Part shown: positions 34,056 through 42,320 of the stretch, piece after piece | How the letters are laid out: each line of letters opens with the position of its first letter | How positions within the stretch are numbered: the stretch's first letter is position 1 | NCBI RefSeq assembly: GCF_022271435.1 | Contig: NZ_JAFIQY010000014.1 | Location: forward strand, 1 to 46,834 | Length of the DNA: 46,834 nucleotides | Origin: Streptomyces monomycini | GTDB lineage: Bacteria > Actinomycetota > Actinomycetes > Streptomycetales > Streptomycetaceae | Reading direction: 5' to 3' | Notes under the pieces: model-generated | What the model was told of the DNA's origin: nothing | Database searches by the model: none | The model's input: only the letters and a program-made list of their open reading frames with translations | Made by a program: the position numbers and the translations under genes

Positions 34056-34293
34056 TCAACCGGTTCCGCGCGTCCCGCACCGGCCGTCCGGGGGTTTTCG
34101 GAAGATTTTCGGGCGGCTCCGGAGAACCGTGGGACCACCCGGCCCGAGGCCCGCGGCGCGGGCGAAAAGGCCGCTTTCACCCGATCGGCGGCAGACTGCG
34201 GGGGCGTGTGGAAAACCTCACACGACACCTCGGTGCCCCCTATGCCCGTCCCCACGTGCAGCCTTATCGCCCGGCGCCCTTTACCGTGTTGCT
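34056..34293. other. rest of the rsmH-carbonic anhydrase divergent gap
   Basis: Together with the dcw promoter and leader (33801-34055) this makes a 493-base gene-free gap. It must contain the plus-strand promoter of the carbonic anhydrase gene, but I see no convincing -35/-10 pair. No open frame here resembles MraZ. Confidence 0.4.
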
Positions 34294-34851
34294 ATGTCGA
34301 TACCTGCCTCGCAGCCGCTGCCCCCCTCGACCGACAGCGCCGTGGCCCCCACGGGCGGCACGGTCACCGACCGCCTCGTCGAGGCCAACAGCAAGTACGC
34401 CGCCGCCTTCACCGATCCGGGCATGGACGCCCGGCCCGTCCTCAAGGTCGCCGTCGTGGCGTGCATGGACGCGCGCCTCGACCTCCACGCCGCGCTGGGC
34501 CTGGAGCTCGGCGACTGCCACACCATCCGCAACGCGGGCGGCGTCGTCACCGACGACATCATCCGCTCCCTGACGATCAGCCAGCGGGCGCTGGGCACCC
34601 GCTCGGTCGTCCTCATCCACCACACGGGCTGCGGGCTGCTCAGCCTGACCGAGGACTTCCGCCACGACCTGGCGGCCGAGGTCGGACAGCGCCCCAACTG
34701 GGCGGTCGAGGCGTTCAAGGACCTCGACGAGGACGTCCGGCAGTCCATGCAGCGGGTCCGGACCTCCCCGTTCCTGCTGCACACGGACGATGTACGGGGA
34801 TTCGTCTTCGATGTGACGACGGGTCTGCTGCGGGAGATCGACCCGCGGTAG
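34294..34851 (+). CDS. beta-class carbonic anhydrase
   Basis: 185 residues from the ATG at 34294. The beta-class zinc site is visible: C57-M-D59-A-R61 and H110-T-G-C113, with the Asp-Arg pair that gates the fourth ligand. NAGGVVTDDIIRSL and LGTRSVVLIHHTGCG are typical. Two-thirds of the protein is the alpha/beta core, and the first 25 residues are Pro/Ser/Thr-rich and likely flexible. It interconverts CO2 and bicarbonate in the cytoplasm, supplying bicarbonate for carboxylations in fatty acid, nucleotide and arginine synthesis. It is divergent from the dcw block and followed by a strong hairpin, so probably a single-gene transcript. Confidence 0.93.
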   Translation: MSIPASQPLPPSTDSAVAPTGGTVTDRLVEANSKYAAAFTDPGMDARPVLKVAVVACMDARLDLHAALGLELGDCHTIRNAGGVVTDDIIRSLTISQRALGTRSVVLIHHTGCGLLSLTEDFRHDLAAEVGQRPNWAVEAFKDLDEDVRQSMQRVRTSPFLLHTDDVRGFVFDVTTGLLREIDPR

Positions 34852-34871
34852 GTGCCGGACATACGGGAAGT

Positions 34872-34904
34872 CCACGGCCGCGGGGCCCTGCCCCGCGGCC
34901 GTGG
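34872..34904 (+). terminator. hairpin terminator after carbonic anhydrase gene
   Basis: Perfect 14-bp stem (34872-34885 with 34891-34904) around a 5-base loop, 20 bases after the stop. No T tract follows. Between here and 35124 a single TTATCCACA sequence (34946-34954) matches the DnaA box consensus, but it is isolated. Confidence 0.8.
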
Positions 34905-35124
34905 TGCCGTGCCCGGGACCGTGCTGACGCGGCCCGTCGGGTGAGTTATCCACAGGCCATGACGCGGGGCGGCGTGGGCGGCGAGAATGCGTGAGTGACG
35001 TCGTCGCGGCCGTGCGGCCGGGGCGGCGCAGGGCGGGGAGGGCCGGTCCGTACGGAGGACGTGGGCCCGCAAGCGGGGTATCCCGTGCTCTCCGGAGCGC
35101 GGGGCAAGGGCCGAGGAGGGCCGG

Positions 35125-36183
35125 GTGACGACCTATGACGAGCAGGCGAGCCTTGGAGGTCACCCCGCGCGGCCGGAGCCGGGCGCGCGGGGCGGTCTGA
35201 CCACCACGGCGGAGCGGGTCCGCCGGTCGGTGGAGGGCGTGATCGAGGGCAAGCCGGAGGTCGTGCGGCTCTCGCTGACCGTGCTGCTCGCGGAGGGCCA
35301 TCTGCTCATCGAGGACGTGCCGGGCGTGGGCAAGACGATGCTCGCCAAGGCGCTGGCCCGGTCCATCGACTGCTCGGTGCGGCGTATCCAGTTCACCCCC
35401 GACCTGCTGCCGTCGGACATCACCGGCGTGAGCGTCTACGACCAGCAGCGGCGGGACTTCGAGTTCAAGCCCGGCGCGGTCTTCGCCCAGATCGTGATCG
35501 GTGACGAGATCAACCGCGCCTCGCCCAAGACCCAGTCCGCGCTGCTGGAGTCCATGGAGGAGCGCCAGGTCACGATGGACGGCCAGACCTACGAGCTGCC
35601 CGCGCCCTTCATGGTCGTCGCCACCCAGAACCCGGTCGAGATGGAGGGCACCTACCCCCTGCCGGAGGCGCAGCGGGACCGTTTCATGGCGCGGGTCTCG
35701 ATCGGCTACCCGAGCCCGGAGGCCGAGCTGCAGATGCTGGACGTGCACGGCGCCGCCTCTCCCCTGGAGGAGCTCCAGCCGGTCGCGCATGCCGACGAGA
35801 TACTGAAGCTGATCGACGCGGTGCGCGCGGTCCACGTCGCCGCACCGGTCCGCAGATACGCGGTGGATCTGGTGGCCGCCACCCGCAACCACCCCGAGCT
35901 GCGGCTGGGCGCCTCGCCGCGGGCGACGCTGCATCTGCTGCGCGCGGCGAAGGCCTCGGCGGCGCTGGCCGGCCGGGAGTACGCCCTGCCGGACGATGTG
36001 CAGGCGCTCGCGGTGGCGGTGCTGGCGCACCGGCTGCTGCCGACCGCCCAGGCCCAGTTGAACCGCCGTACGGCCGAGCAGGTCGTGGTCGAGATCCTGC
36101 GCCGTACGCCGGTCCCCGACCCCTCGGCCCAGCAGTGGCCACGACCGCACGCGCAGCAGCCGCCCGGCGCCCGGGGGTACTGA
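35125..36183 (+). CDS. MoxR-family AAA+ ATPase
   Basis: 352 residues from a GTG at 35125 with GAGGAGG at 35113-35119. Walker A is PGVGKT (66-71), Walker B IVIGDEIN (123-130). The MoxR signature LLPSDITGVSVYD and the sensor motifs VATQNPVEMEGTYPLPEAQRDRF follow, then a helical lid domain. MoxR ATPases act as chaperones that mature or remodel partner complexes. They usually pair with a DUF58 protein and often with a transglutaminase membrane protein, and that set follows directly. Its TGA shares one base with the next ATG (TGATG), so the products are probably made in a fixed ratio. Confidence 0.93.
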   Translation: MTTYDEQASLGGHPARPEPGARGGLTTTAERVRRSVEGVIEGKPEVVRLSLTVLLAEGHLLIEDVPGVGKTMLAKALARSIDCSVRRIQFTPDLLPSDITGVSVYDQQRRDFEFKPGAVFAQIVIGDEINRASPKTQSALLESMEERQVTMDGQTYELPAPFMVVATQNPVEMEGTYPLPEAQRDRFMARVSIGYPSPEAELQMLDVHGAASPLEELQPVAHADEILKLIDAVRAVHVAAPVRRYAVDLVAATRNHPELRLGASPRATLHLLRAAKASAALAGREYALPDDVQALAVAVLAHRLLPTAQAQLNRRTAEQVVVEILRRTPVPDPSAQQWPRPHAQQPPGARGY

Positions 36184-39100
36184 TGACGGGCGGGGGGACC
36201 GAGGAAGCTCCGGAGCCCGGGGGGCTGCGGGCCGCCTTCGCGGGGCTGACGACGCGCGGCCGGTCCTTCCTGGCGGCGGGTGTGGCCGCCGCCGTGTGCG
36301 CGTACGCCCTCGGGCAGACGGACCTGCTCCGGGTCGGACTGCTGCTGGCCGCGCTGCCCCTGGTGTGCGCGTTCGTGCTGCACCGCACCCGCTACCGGGT
36401 CGCGGGGAGCCGGACCCTCTCCCCCGCCCGGGTGCCGGCCGCGGCCGAGTCGCGGGTCCTGCTGCGGGTGGAGAACGTCTCGCGGCTGCCCACCGGTGTG
36501 CTGATGCTCCAGGACCGGGTGCCGTACGTGCTCGGCCCGCGGCCCCGATTCGTCCTGGACCGGGTCGAGGCGGGCGGCCGCCGTGAGGTGTCCTACCGGG
36601 TCCGTTCCGACCTGCGCGGACGGTATCCGCTGGGGCCGCTGCAACTGCGGCTGTCCGACCCGTTCGGCATGTGCGAGCTGACCCGTTCCTTCAGCGACCA
36701 GGACATCCTGACGGTGGTGCCGCGGGTCGAGCCGCTGCCGCCGGTGCGGCTCACCGGCGAGGCTTCCGGTTACGGCGACGGGCGGCAGCGGGCCCTCGCG
36801 CTGGCCGGCGAGGACGACGTCATCCCCCGCGGCTACCGCCACGGTGACGACCTGCGCCGCGTCCACTGGCGCTCCACCGCGCGCTACGGCGAGCTGATGG
36901 TCCGCCGGGAGGAGCAGCCGCAGAAGGCGCGCTGCACGGTCCTCCTGGACACGCGGCGCACGGCCCATCAGGGCTCCGGGCCGGACTCCGCGTTCGAATG
37001 GGCCGTGTCGGGCGCCGCGTCGACGGCGGTCCACCTGCTGGAGCGCGGCTTCTCGGTGCGCTTCCTGACCGACACGGGCACGTCCGTACCAGGACCGGAC
37101 GGGGCCGGCGGCTGGGCGGGCGGCACCGAGTCCGCCGACACCGCCGGGCTGCTGCTGGACACCCTCGCCGTGGTGGAGCACTCCGCCGAACCGGGCCTGG
37201 CCCGGGCGTACGACGTGCTGCGCGGCGGCAACGAAGGGCTGCTGGTCGCGTTCTTCGGCGACCTGGACGAGGAACAGGCCGCGGTGGCCGGGCGGATGCG
37301 GCAGCGCAGCGGGGCGGCGGTCGCGTTCGTCCTGGACAGCGCCGCCTGGTCCCGGGGGGCCGACGGGCCGCGTACCGGCACCGGCGAGGCCGGGCGGCCG
37401 CTCGCCGAGCGCCTGCGGATGCTCCGTGAGGCGGGCTGGAAGGCACTGCCGGTGTCGCCGGGCGATGCGCTGACGGCGCTGTGGCGGCAGGCGGACCAGG
37501 TGGCCGGTCGCGGCACCGGGAAGCGGAGTGACGACATGAGCGGGCGGGCGCGGCTGACGGTGTGCGCGGCGGTGGCGACGCTGTGCGCGTCCAGTGCGCT
37601 GCTGCCACTGGTGGACCCGGTCGGCTGGATGATGCAGGCGGCCGTCCTGCTGATCATCGTGTCCGGCGCCGGCGCGCTGGCCCGGCGGATGCCACTGGCG
37701 CGGCCGCTGACCGTCGTGGCGCAGGCCGTGGTGGCGCTGCTGCTGCTCACCGTGCTCTTCGCGAACGACCAGGCGATCGGCGGCGTGCTGCCGGGGCCCG
37801 ACGCGTTCCGGGAGCTCGGCGAACTGACGCAGGAGGGCGTCGCCGACGTCGGCCGCTACGCCATACCGGCGCCGGTGACGGCCGGTATCCGCCTGCTGCT
37901 GGTCGGCGGGGTGCTGCTGGTCGGCCTCGTGGTGGACACGCTGGCCGTGACGTACCGCAGCGCGGCGCCCGCCGGGCTGCCGTTGCTCGCGCTGTATTCG
38001 GTGGCGGCGGGGCTCTCCCAAGGCGGCGCGGGCTGGCTGTGGTTCCTGATCGCGGGAGCCGGTTATCTGCTGCTGCTCCTGGCCGAGGGCCGGGACCGGC
38101 TCTCGCAGTGGGGCCGGGTGTTCGGCGGCCGGACCTCCGGCGCCGGGCGGCCGCCGGTCGCCAAGGGGCAGAGCTACGCCTCCACCGCGGGCGGCCCGGC
38201 GCACGCCCCGGTCCGTACGGGCCGCCGGATCGGCGCGCTGGTGCTGGGTGTCGCCCTGGTGGTGCCCGCGGTGCTGCCGTCCTTGGGCGGCGGGCTGCTG
38301 GGCCCGGCCGTGGCCGGCCGCGGTACGGGCGGCGGCGGCACGATCTCCGCGGTGAACCCGCTGGTCTCCCTGCAGAACAGCCTCAACCAGCCGGAGGACC
38401 GGCAGGTCCTCAACTACCGCACCACCGCTTCGGACACCCGTGACCTGTATCTGCGGATCGTCGCCCTCGACCAGTTCGACGGTACGGCGTGGAAGCCGTC
38501 CGAGCGCGCCGTCAAGGATGTGCCCGACCGGCTGCCCGACCCCGCGGGGCTGAGCCCGAAGGTGGACGTCACCACCGTCAACACCTCCGTCTCCGCCGCT
38601 CCTTGGTACGCCCAGAACTGGCTGCCGCTGCCCTACCCCGCCTCCCACGTGGACATCGCCGGGCGCTGGCGCTTCGAGCCGGAGGGCCGCACGCTGGTCG
38701 GCGACCGCGGGCAGAACACCCGTGGTGCGCAGTACCAGGTCGAGAGCCTGCTGGTGCGGCCGACCGCACACCAGCTGGACACCTCGCCCGCGCCGCCCGC
38801 CGAACTGACGCGGGAATACACGAAGGTGCCGGACTCGCTGCCGCCGGTGGTACGCGAGACCGCGCGGCAGGTGACGCGGGGTGCCGGGTCGGCGTACGAC
38901 AAGGCGGTCCGCCTCCAGGACTGGTTCTCGCTCAACGGCGGCTTCACCTACAACACGGAGGTACGGGCCGGCAGCGGCACGGAAGCCATCGCCCGGTTCC
39001 TGGAGCAGAAAGAGGGTTTCTGCGTGCACTTCGCCTTCTCGATGGCGGCGATGGCACGCACGCTGGGCATACCGGCCCGGGTCGCGGTCGGGTTCACCCC

Positions 39101-40076
39101 CGGCACCCGGCAGAGCGACGGCTCCACCTCGGTGGGCCTCAAGGACGCGCACGCCTGGCCCGAGCTGTACTTCGAGGGCACGGGCTGGACGCGCTTCGAG
39201 CCGACGCCGAGCCGTGGCACGCCGCCCGACTACACCCTCGCCGACACCCCGTCCACCGGCGGGACCAACGCTCCGGCGCCGCAGCCGTCGCGTTCGGCGG
39301 TGGCGCCCGTGGGGCCGTCGCCCTCGCAGAGCTGCGCTCCCGCCGAGCGGCGCGTGGGCCCCTGCTGGACCCCGCCCGCGCAGTCGACGAGCGGCCCGGC
39401 GGACGACGGTCCCTCGCCCTGGACCGTCACGGCCGTCAGCGTCGGCGCGCTGCTCCTGCTCCTGGTGCCGGTGCTGCCGCTGCTGTGGCGGCTGCGGGCC
39501 CGCTCCCGGCGTCTGCACGGCGGCCGCCCCGGCGGGGACGGCCCGGCCGGGGCGCTCACGGGCCACCGGGAGGCGGTCGACGCCGGCTCCTGGGCCTCCG
39601 ACGGGCCGCCGGAGCCGCCGGGCGGCGCGCGTCCCGGGCAGTACGGCACCGCCCGTACGCTCGCGGCCTGGCGGGAACTGGTCGACTCCGGCTGGGACTA
39701 CGGCATCCTGCCGGACGATTCCCTGACCCCGCGCAAGGCGGCGGAGCGCATCGTACGCATAGGTGAGCTGGACGGCGCGGCGGCGGCAGCGGCTCGCCGC
39801 GTCGCGGCCTCGGTGGAACAGGTCCTCTACGCCCCCGAGCCGCGTCCAGCGTCCGGCCTCGCCGACGAGGTGCGGCGCGTCCGCACCGGCCTGCGGGACG
39901 GCGCCTCCCGCCGCCTGCGCCTACGCGCCCTCCTGGCGCCCCGCTCGGCCGCCCGGGCCCTGTGGACTCTCTCGTCCCGCTGGTCCGCCTTCATGACCCG
40001 CTGCACGACAAGCCCACCGGCCACGGCGATGCGGCGCGTGGCAGGCGCGGTGCGCCTCTCAAGGGGCAGGCCGTAG
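36183..40076 (+). CDS. DUF58 protein fused in frame to TgpA-like membrane transglutaminase
   Basis: One open frame of 1297 residues from the ATG at 36183. Residues 1-451 are a DUF58 protein: two membrane helices near 28-65, the YPLGPLQLRLSDPFG region and the DUF58 core RGYRHGDDLRRVHWRSTARY at about 216-235, then a VWA-like part. From M452 a second protein begins: about six helices, an outer transglutaminase domain with C947, H990 and E1006 (FEPTP, often Asp), a helix at about 1080-1105 and a DUF4129-like tail. These are usually two adjacent genes. GGAG at 37525-37528 before the ATG at 37536 would let the second half be made alone, and a TGA in another frame (37529-37531) marks where the first gene would end after a one-base shift. 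Fusion, internal start or sequence error are all possible. Confidence 0.8.
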   Translation: MTGGGTEEAPEPGGLRAAFAGLTTRGRSFLAAGVAAAVCAYALGQTDLLRVGLLLAALPLVCAFVLHRTRYRVAGSRTLSPARVPAAAESRVLLRVENVSRLPTGVLMLQDRVPYVLGPRPRFVLDRVEAGGRREVSYRVRSDLRGRYPLGPLQLRLSDPFGMCELTRSFSDQDILTVVPRVEPLPPVRLTGEASGYGDGRQRALALAGEDDVIPRGYRHGDDLRRVHWRSTARYGELMVRREEQPQKARCTVLLDTRRTAHQGSGPDSAFEWAVSGAASTAVHLLERGFSVRFLTDTGTSVPGPDGAGGWAGGTESADTAGLLLDTLAVVEHSAEPGLARAYDVLRGGNEGLLVAFFGDLDEEQAAVAGRMRQRSGAAVAFVLDSAAWSRGADGPRTGTGEAGRPLAERLRMLREAGWKALPVSPGDALTALWRQADQVAGRGTGKRSDDMSGRARLTVCAAVATLCASSALLPLVDPVGWMMQAAVLLIIVSGAGALARRMPLARPLTVVAQAVVALLLLTVLFANDQAIGGVLPGPDAFRELGELTQEGVADVGRYAIPAPVTAGIRLLLVGGVLLVGLVVDTLAVTYRSAAPAGLPLLALYSVAAGLSQGGAGWLWFLIAGAGYLLLLLAEGRDRLSQWGRVFGGRTSGAGRPPVAKGQSYASTAGGPAHAPVRTGRRIGALVLGVALVVPAVLPSLGGGLLGPAVAGRGTGGGGTISAVNPLVSLQNSLNQPEDRQVLNYRTTASDTRDLYLRIVALDQFDGTAWKPSERAVKDVPDRLPDPAGLSPKVDVTTVNTSVSAAPWYAQNWLPLPYPASHVDIAGRWRFEPEGRTLVGDRGQNTRGAQYQVESLLVRPTAHQLDTSPAPPAELTREYTKVPDSLPPVVRETARQVTRGAGSAYDKAVRLQDWFSLNGGFTYNTEVRAGSGTEAIARFLEQKEGFCVHFAFSMAAMARTLGIPARVAVGFTPGTRQSDGSTSVGLKDAHAWPELYFEGTGWTRFEPTPSRGTPPDYTLADTPSTGGTNAPAPQPSRSAVAPVGPSPSQSCAPAERRVGPCWTPPAQSTSGPADDGPSPWTVTAVSVGALLLLLVPVLPLLWRLRARSRRLHGGRPGGDGPAGALTGHREAVDAGSWASDGPPEPPGGARPGQYGTARTLAAWRELVDSGWDYGILPDDSLTPRKAAERIVRIGELDGAAAAAARRVAASVEQVLYAPEPRPASGLADEVRRVRTGLRDGASRRLRLRALLAPRSAARALWTLSSRWSAFMTRCTTSPPATAMRRVAGAVRLSRGRP

Positions 40077-40106
40077 CCCCGGCCCCTGGGTGAGGGTCCC
40101 CAGGCC

Positions 40107-40139
40107 GTCTTCGCCCTCACGGTCGCAAAGAGCGAAGAC
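40107..40139 (+). terminator. inverted repeat downstream of the DUF58-transglutaminase gene
   Basis: GTCTTCGC (40107-40114) pairs perfectly with GCGAAGAC (40132-40139) around a 17-base loop. A shorter CCTGGG/CCCAGG stem (40085-40090 with 40099-40104) lies directly after the stop. Either may end the MoxR operon transcript. Confidence 0.45.
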
Positions 40140-40153
40140 GGTGGGGCGGGCTC

Positions 40154-40366
40154 GCCGTCCGGGCACCGAAACTCCGCTGTACTGCGGGAGGCTCGAAGGT
40201 GGCGCGGGCCCGGGCCCTACAGACTTCGTCCTACGGTCCCGCACCCTCCCGTACACGGTCGGCTTTCGCGGCGTGGATGGGGGACGCCTGCCCCAACCGG
40301 CCGTCCGTCGCCGTACGACGGAAGGGGGCGGGCCGTAGGACGGAGTCTGGAGGGCCGGGCCCGTAC
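40154..40366. repeat. large palindromic repeat unit, copy A
   Basis: First of two tandem units. Its outer arms form a long imperfect inverted repeat: about 40204-40250 matches the complement of 40320-40363 with only a few mismatches and two one-base gaps (both arms contain GTCCTACGG). Between them is an inner stem around GACGCCTG. No coding character. Bases 40201-40366 match 40470-40635 at 160 of 166 positions by my alignment. Confidence 0.85.
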
Positions 40367-40423
40367 CCCGGTACGGGAGGCGCCGCCCAGCACAGGCAGC
40401 CAGTCGGCCACGAAGCCCGACCC

Positions 40424-40635
40424 GCCGTCGGGCGCCGAAACTCCGCCGCACTGCGGGCCGCTCGACCGTGGCGCGGGCCCGGGCCCTACAGACTTCGTCC
40501 TACGGTCCCGCACCCTCCCGAACACGGTCGGCTTTCGCGGCGTGGGTGGGGGACGCCTGCCCCCACCGGCCGTCCGTCGCCGTACGACGGGAGGGAGCGG
40601 GCCGTAGGACGGAGTCTGGAGGGCCGGTCCCGTAC
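40424..40635. repeat. large palindromic repeat unit, copy B
   Basis: Second unit, offset 269 bases from copy A. The inner stem is perfect here: GGTGGGGG (40545-40552) with CCCCCACC (40560-40567), loop ACGCCTG. Outer arms are about 40473-40519 and 40589-40632. The 57 bases between the units contain a CCGTACC/GGTACGG palindrome (40361-40367 with 40370-40376) and nothing else I recognise. Confidence 0.85.
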
Positions 40636-40701
40636 TCGGCTGCGGCTCTCGCGGCTACCGGCCGGGGGCGGTCCGCTCGGCCCGGTGCGGGTGCCGGGCG
40701 C

Positions 40702-40734
40702 GCGAAAAGCGGCCGTCCGGTATCGGACGGCCGC
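40702..40734 (-). terminator. intrinsic terminator of the DUF3040 gene
   Basis: Perfect 11-bp stem (40709-40719 with 40724-40734), GTAT loop. On the minus strand the stem is followed by TTTTCGCG (complement of 40701-40708). It lies 44 bases after the stop of the gene at 40778. Confidence 0.85.
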
Positions 40735-40777
40735 ATCGTGAGGCGGGGCGCGGACTAGGAGGAGGTCCGCGGTGTGT

Positions 40778-41209
40778 TCAGTGGCCCTGTTCGTCGCGGC
40801 GGCGCTGCCAGCGGCTCTCGATCCGGTCCATCATCGAGCGGCGCTGCCTGGCCTGACGGCGGGCGGATGCACCGCCGGAGCCGCCGGAGCCGCCGGGTCC
40901 CGCCCGGCCGCCTGCCGCGGCCTGCTGCTCGCCCGGCTTGGGGGCCTTGCGCCATCCGGTGACCGCGAGCACCGCGCAGCCCAGCATGACGAGGAAGCCC
41001 ACCACGCTGACCCAGATCTGCTGTGCGACCATTCCGGCCATGAGGAGCGCGATACCTACCAGGAAGCCCGCGACCGCTTGGTAGACCCGTCGCCGGGTGT
41101 ACGTACGCAGCCCGCTTCCCTCAAGCGCTGTCGCGAACTTGGGATCTTCGGCGTACAGCGCTCGCTCCATTTGCTCGAGCATTCGCTGCTCGTGCTCCGA
41201 GAGCGGCAC
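40778..41209 (-). CDS. DUF3040 membrane protein
   Basis: 143 residues from the ATG at 41209. The opening MPLSEHEQRMLEQMERALYA is the hallmark of DUF3040. Two membrane helices lie at about 42-62 and 65-85, then a Gly-rich linker and a basic C-terminal tail with many Arg (RRQARQRRSMMDRIESRW). The family is small, actinobacterial and uncharacterised; it occurs near division and sporulation genes in Streptomyces. The basic tail could bind nucleic acid or acidic lipids, which is inference. The 257 bases upstream contain no gene and presumably its promoter. Confidence 0.9.
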   Translation of the reverse strand: MPLSEHEQRMLEQMERALYAEDPKFATALEGSGLRTYTRRRVYQAVAGFLVGIALLMAGMVAQQIWVSVVGFLVMLGCAVLAVTGWRKAPKPGEQQAAAGGRAGPGGSGGSGGASARRQARQRRSMMDRIESRWQRRRDEQGH

Positions 41210-41466
41210 GGAGTCCTCCTACTCGTCGGTCGCGGGGGGCGACCGGGTGCGACCCTTTCAGGATAGGCAGGGAATCGCCCCCGTGAAACCCGCCCCTCTA
41301 CGCCAATTCACTGTCCGGGCCGCCACGGCGGTCGGTGGTGCTTGCAGCCTGCATTCCCCACCCGCCGATCCGTCATGCCGGACGCTGTACCCCGATCATA
41401 CGGGGCGAAGCGGCTGATCGGGTGGCCTGTGGCCGACTGCACGTGCGGGAAAGCGGGCCGGGGGCG

Positions 41467-42222
41467 TCAGCCGCGCTCGGCGAGGACGTGCAGCTGGGTG
41501 GCGACCGAGTGGAAGGCGGGCTGCTCGGCGGCGGCTGCCTCCAGTTTGAGCAGGGCGTCCATCGCGCCCGGCTCGGTGTCCACGAGCACGCCGGGCACCA
41601 GGTCGGCGAAGACCCGTACGCCGTGCACGGCGCCGACCCGCAGGCCGGTGTCCGAGACCAGTTCGGTGAGCTGCTCGGCGGTGAAGCGCCGGGGTACCGG
41701 GTCGCCGTCACCCCAGCGGCCCGCCGGGTCCGACAGGGCGTTCTTGGCCTCGGTGAAGTGGCCCGCCAGGGCGCGGGCGAGGACGGCGCCGCCGAGTCCG
41801 GCGGCGAGCAGGCTCAGCGTGCCGGCCGGGCGCAGCGCGCCCACCGCGTTGCGCACGCCCTCGGCCGGGTCGTCGACGTACTCCAGCACGCCGTGGCAGA
41901 GCACGGCGTCGTAGCCGCCGGGCTCGACCACGTCGAACAGCCCGTGGGCGTCGCCCTGCACGGCGCGCACCCGGTCGGCGACGCCCGCCTCGGCGGCCCG
42001 CCGTTCCAGGGCGAAGAGGGCATTGGGGCTGGGGTCCACCACTGTGACGCGGTGGCCCAGGCGCGCGACCGGCACGGCGAAGTTGCCCGTGCCACCGCCG
42101 GTGTCCAGGACGTCGAGGGCGTCCCGCCCGGCGGCTTCGGCCCGGTGCTCCAGGGCGTCTTTGAGAACCTCCCAGACCACGGCGGTACGAAGGGATGCGC
42201 GCGGGCGCAGCGGGTCAGACAC
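41467..42222 (-). CDS. SAM-dependent methyltransferase (class I)
   Basis: 251 residues from the GTG at 42222, with AGGAG 9 bases upstream; the frame runs on to 42828 but overlaps the next gene there. Motif I is VLDTGGGTGNFAVPVARLG, the acidic end of strand 2 is VTVVDPSPNAL, then GDAHGLFDVV, YDAVLCHGVLEYVDDPAEG and LRPAGTLSLLAAG. It resembles the SmtA/UbiE group, which methylates small molecules or tRNA nucleosides; the substrate cannot be told. It is co-directional with the HEPN gene 98 bases upstream. Confidence 0.9.
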   Translation of the reverse strand: MSDPLRPRASLRTAVVWEVLKDALEHRAEAAGRDALDVLDTGGGTGNFAVPVARLGHRVTVVDPSPNALFALERRAAEAGVADRVRAVQGDAHGLFDVVEPGGYDAVLCHGVLEYVDDPAEGVRNAVGALRPAGTLSLLAAGLGGAVLARALAGHFTEAKNALSDPAGRWGDGDPVPRRFTAEQLTELVSDTGLRVGAVHGVRVFADLVPGVLVDTEPGAMDALLKLEAAAAEQPAFHSVATQLHVLAERG

Positions 42223-42320
42223 GGCGGGTGGCTCCTCGGCGGGGGCATGAACTGATGGGTACCACCCTAATGGGACCTGCGGGAACGGCCCGGCAGCCCC
42301 GCTGCCGCCCGGCCCTGCCC

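Noticed and set aside
33801..34293. Possible mraZ gene before rsmH
   Set aside because: No frame on either strand shows the MraZ opening or its DxxGR motifs.
34946..34954. Replication origin
   Set aside because: Only one DnaA box and no dnaA or dnaN gene nearby; oriC needs many boxes.
35706..39566. 1286-codon minus-strand open frame opposite the MoxR and DUF58-transglutaminase genes
   Set aside because: Arg/Gly/Pro/Gln-rich translation without any domain, fully explained as a shadow of the plus-strand genes.
40154..40635. Short open frames inside the tandem palindromes, possible small proteins
   Set aside because: The frames differ between copies in start context, have no ribosome binding sites, and the translations are Arg/Pro/Gly strings. 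The symmetry of the DNA explains them.
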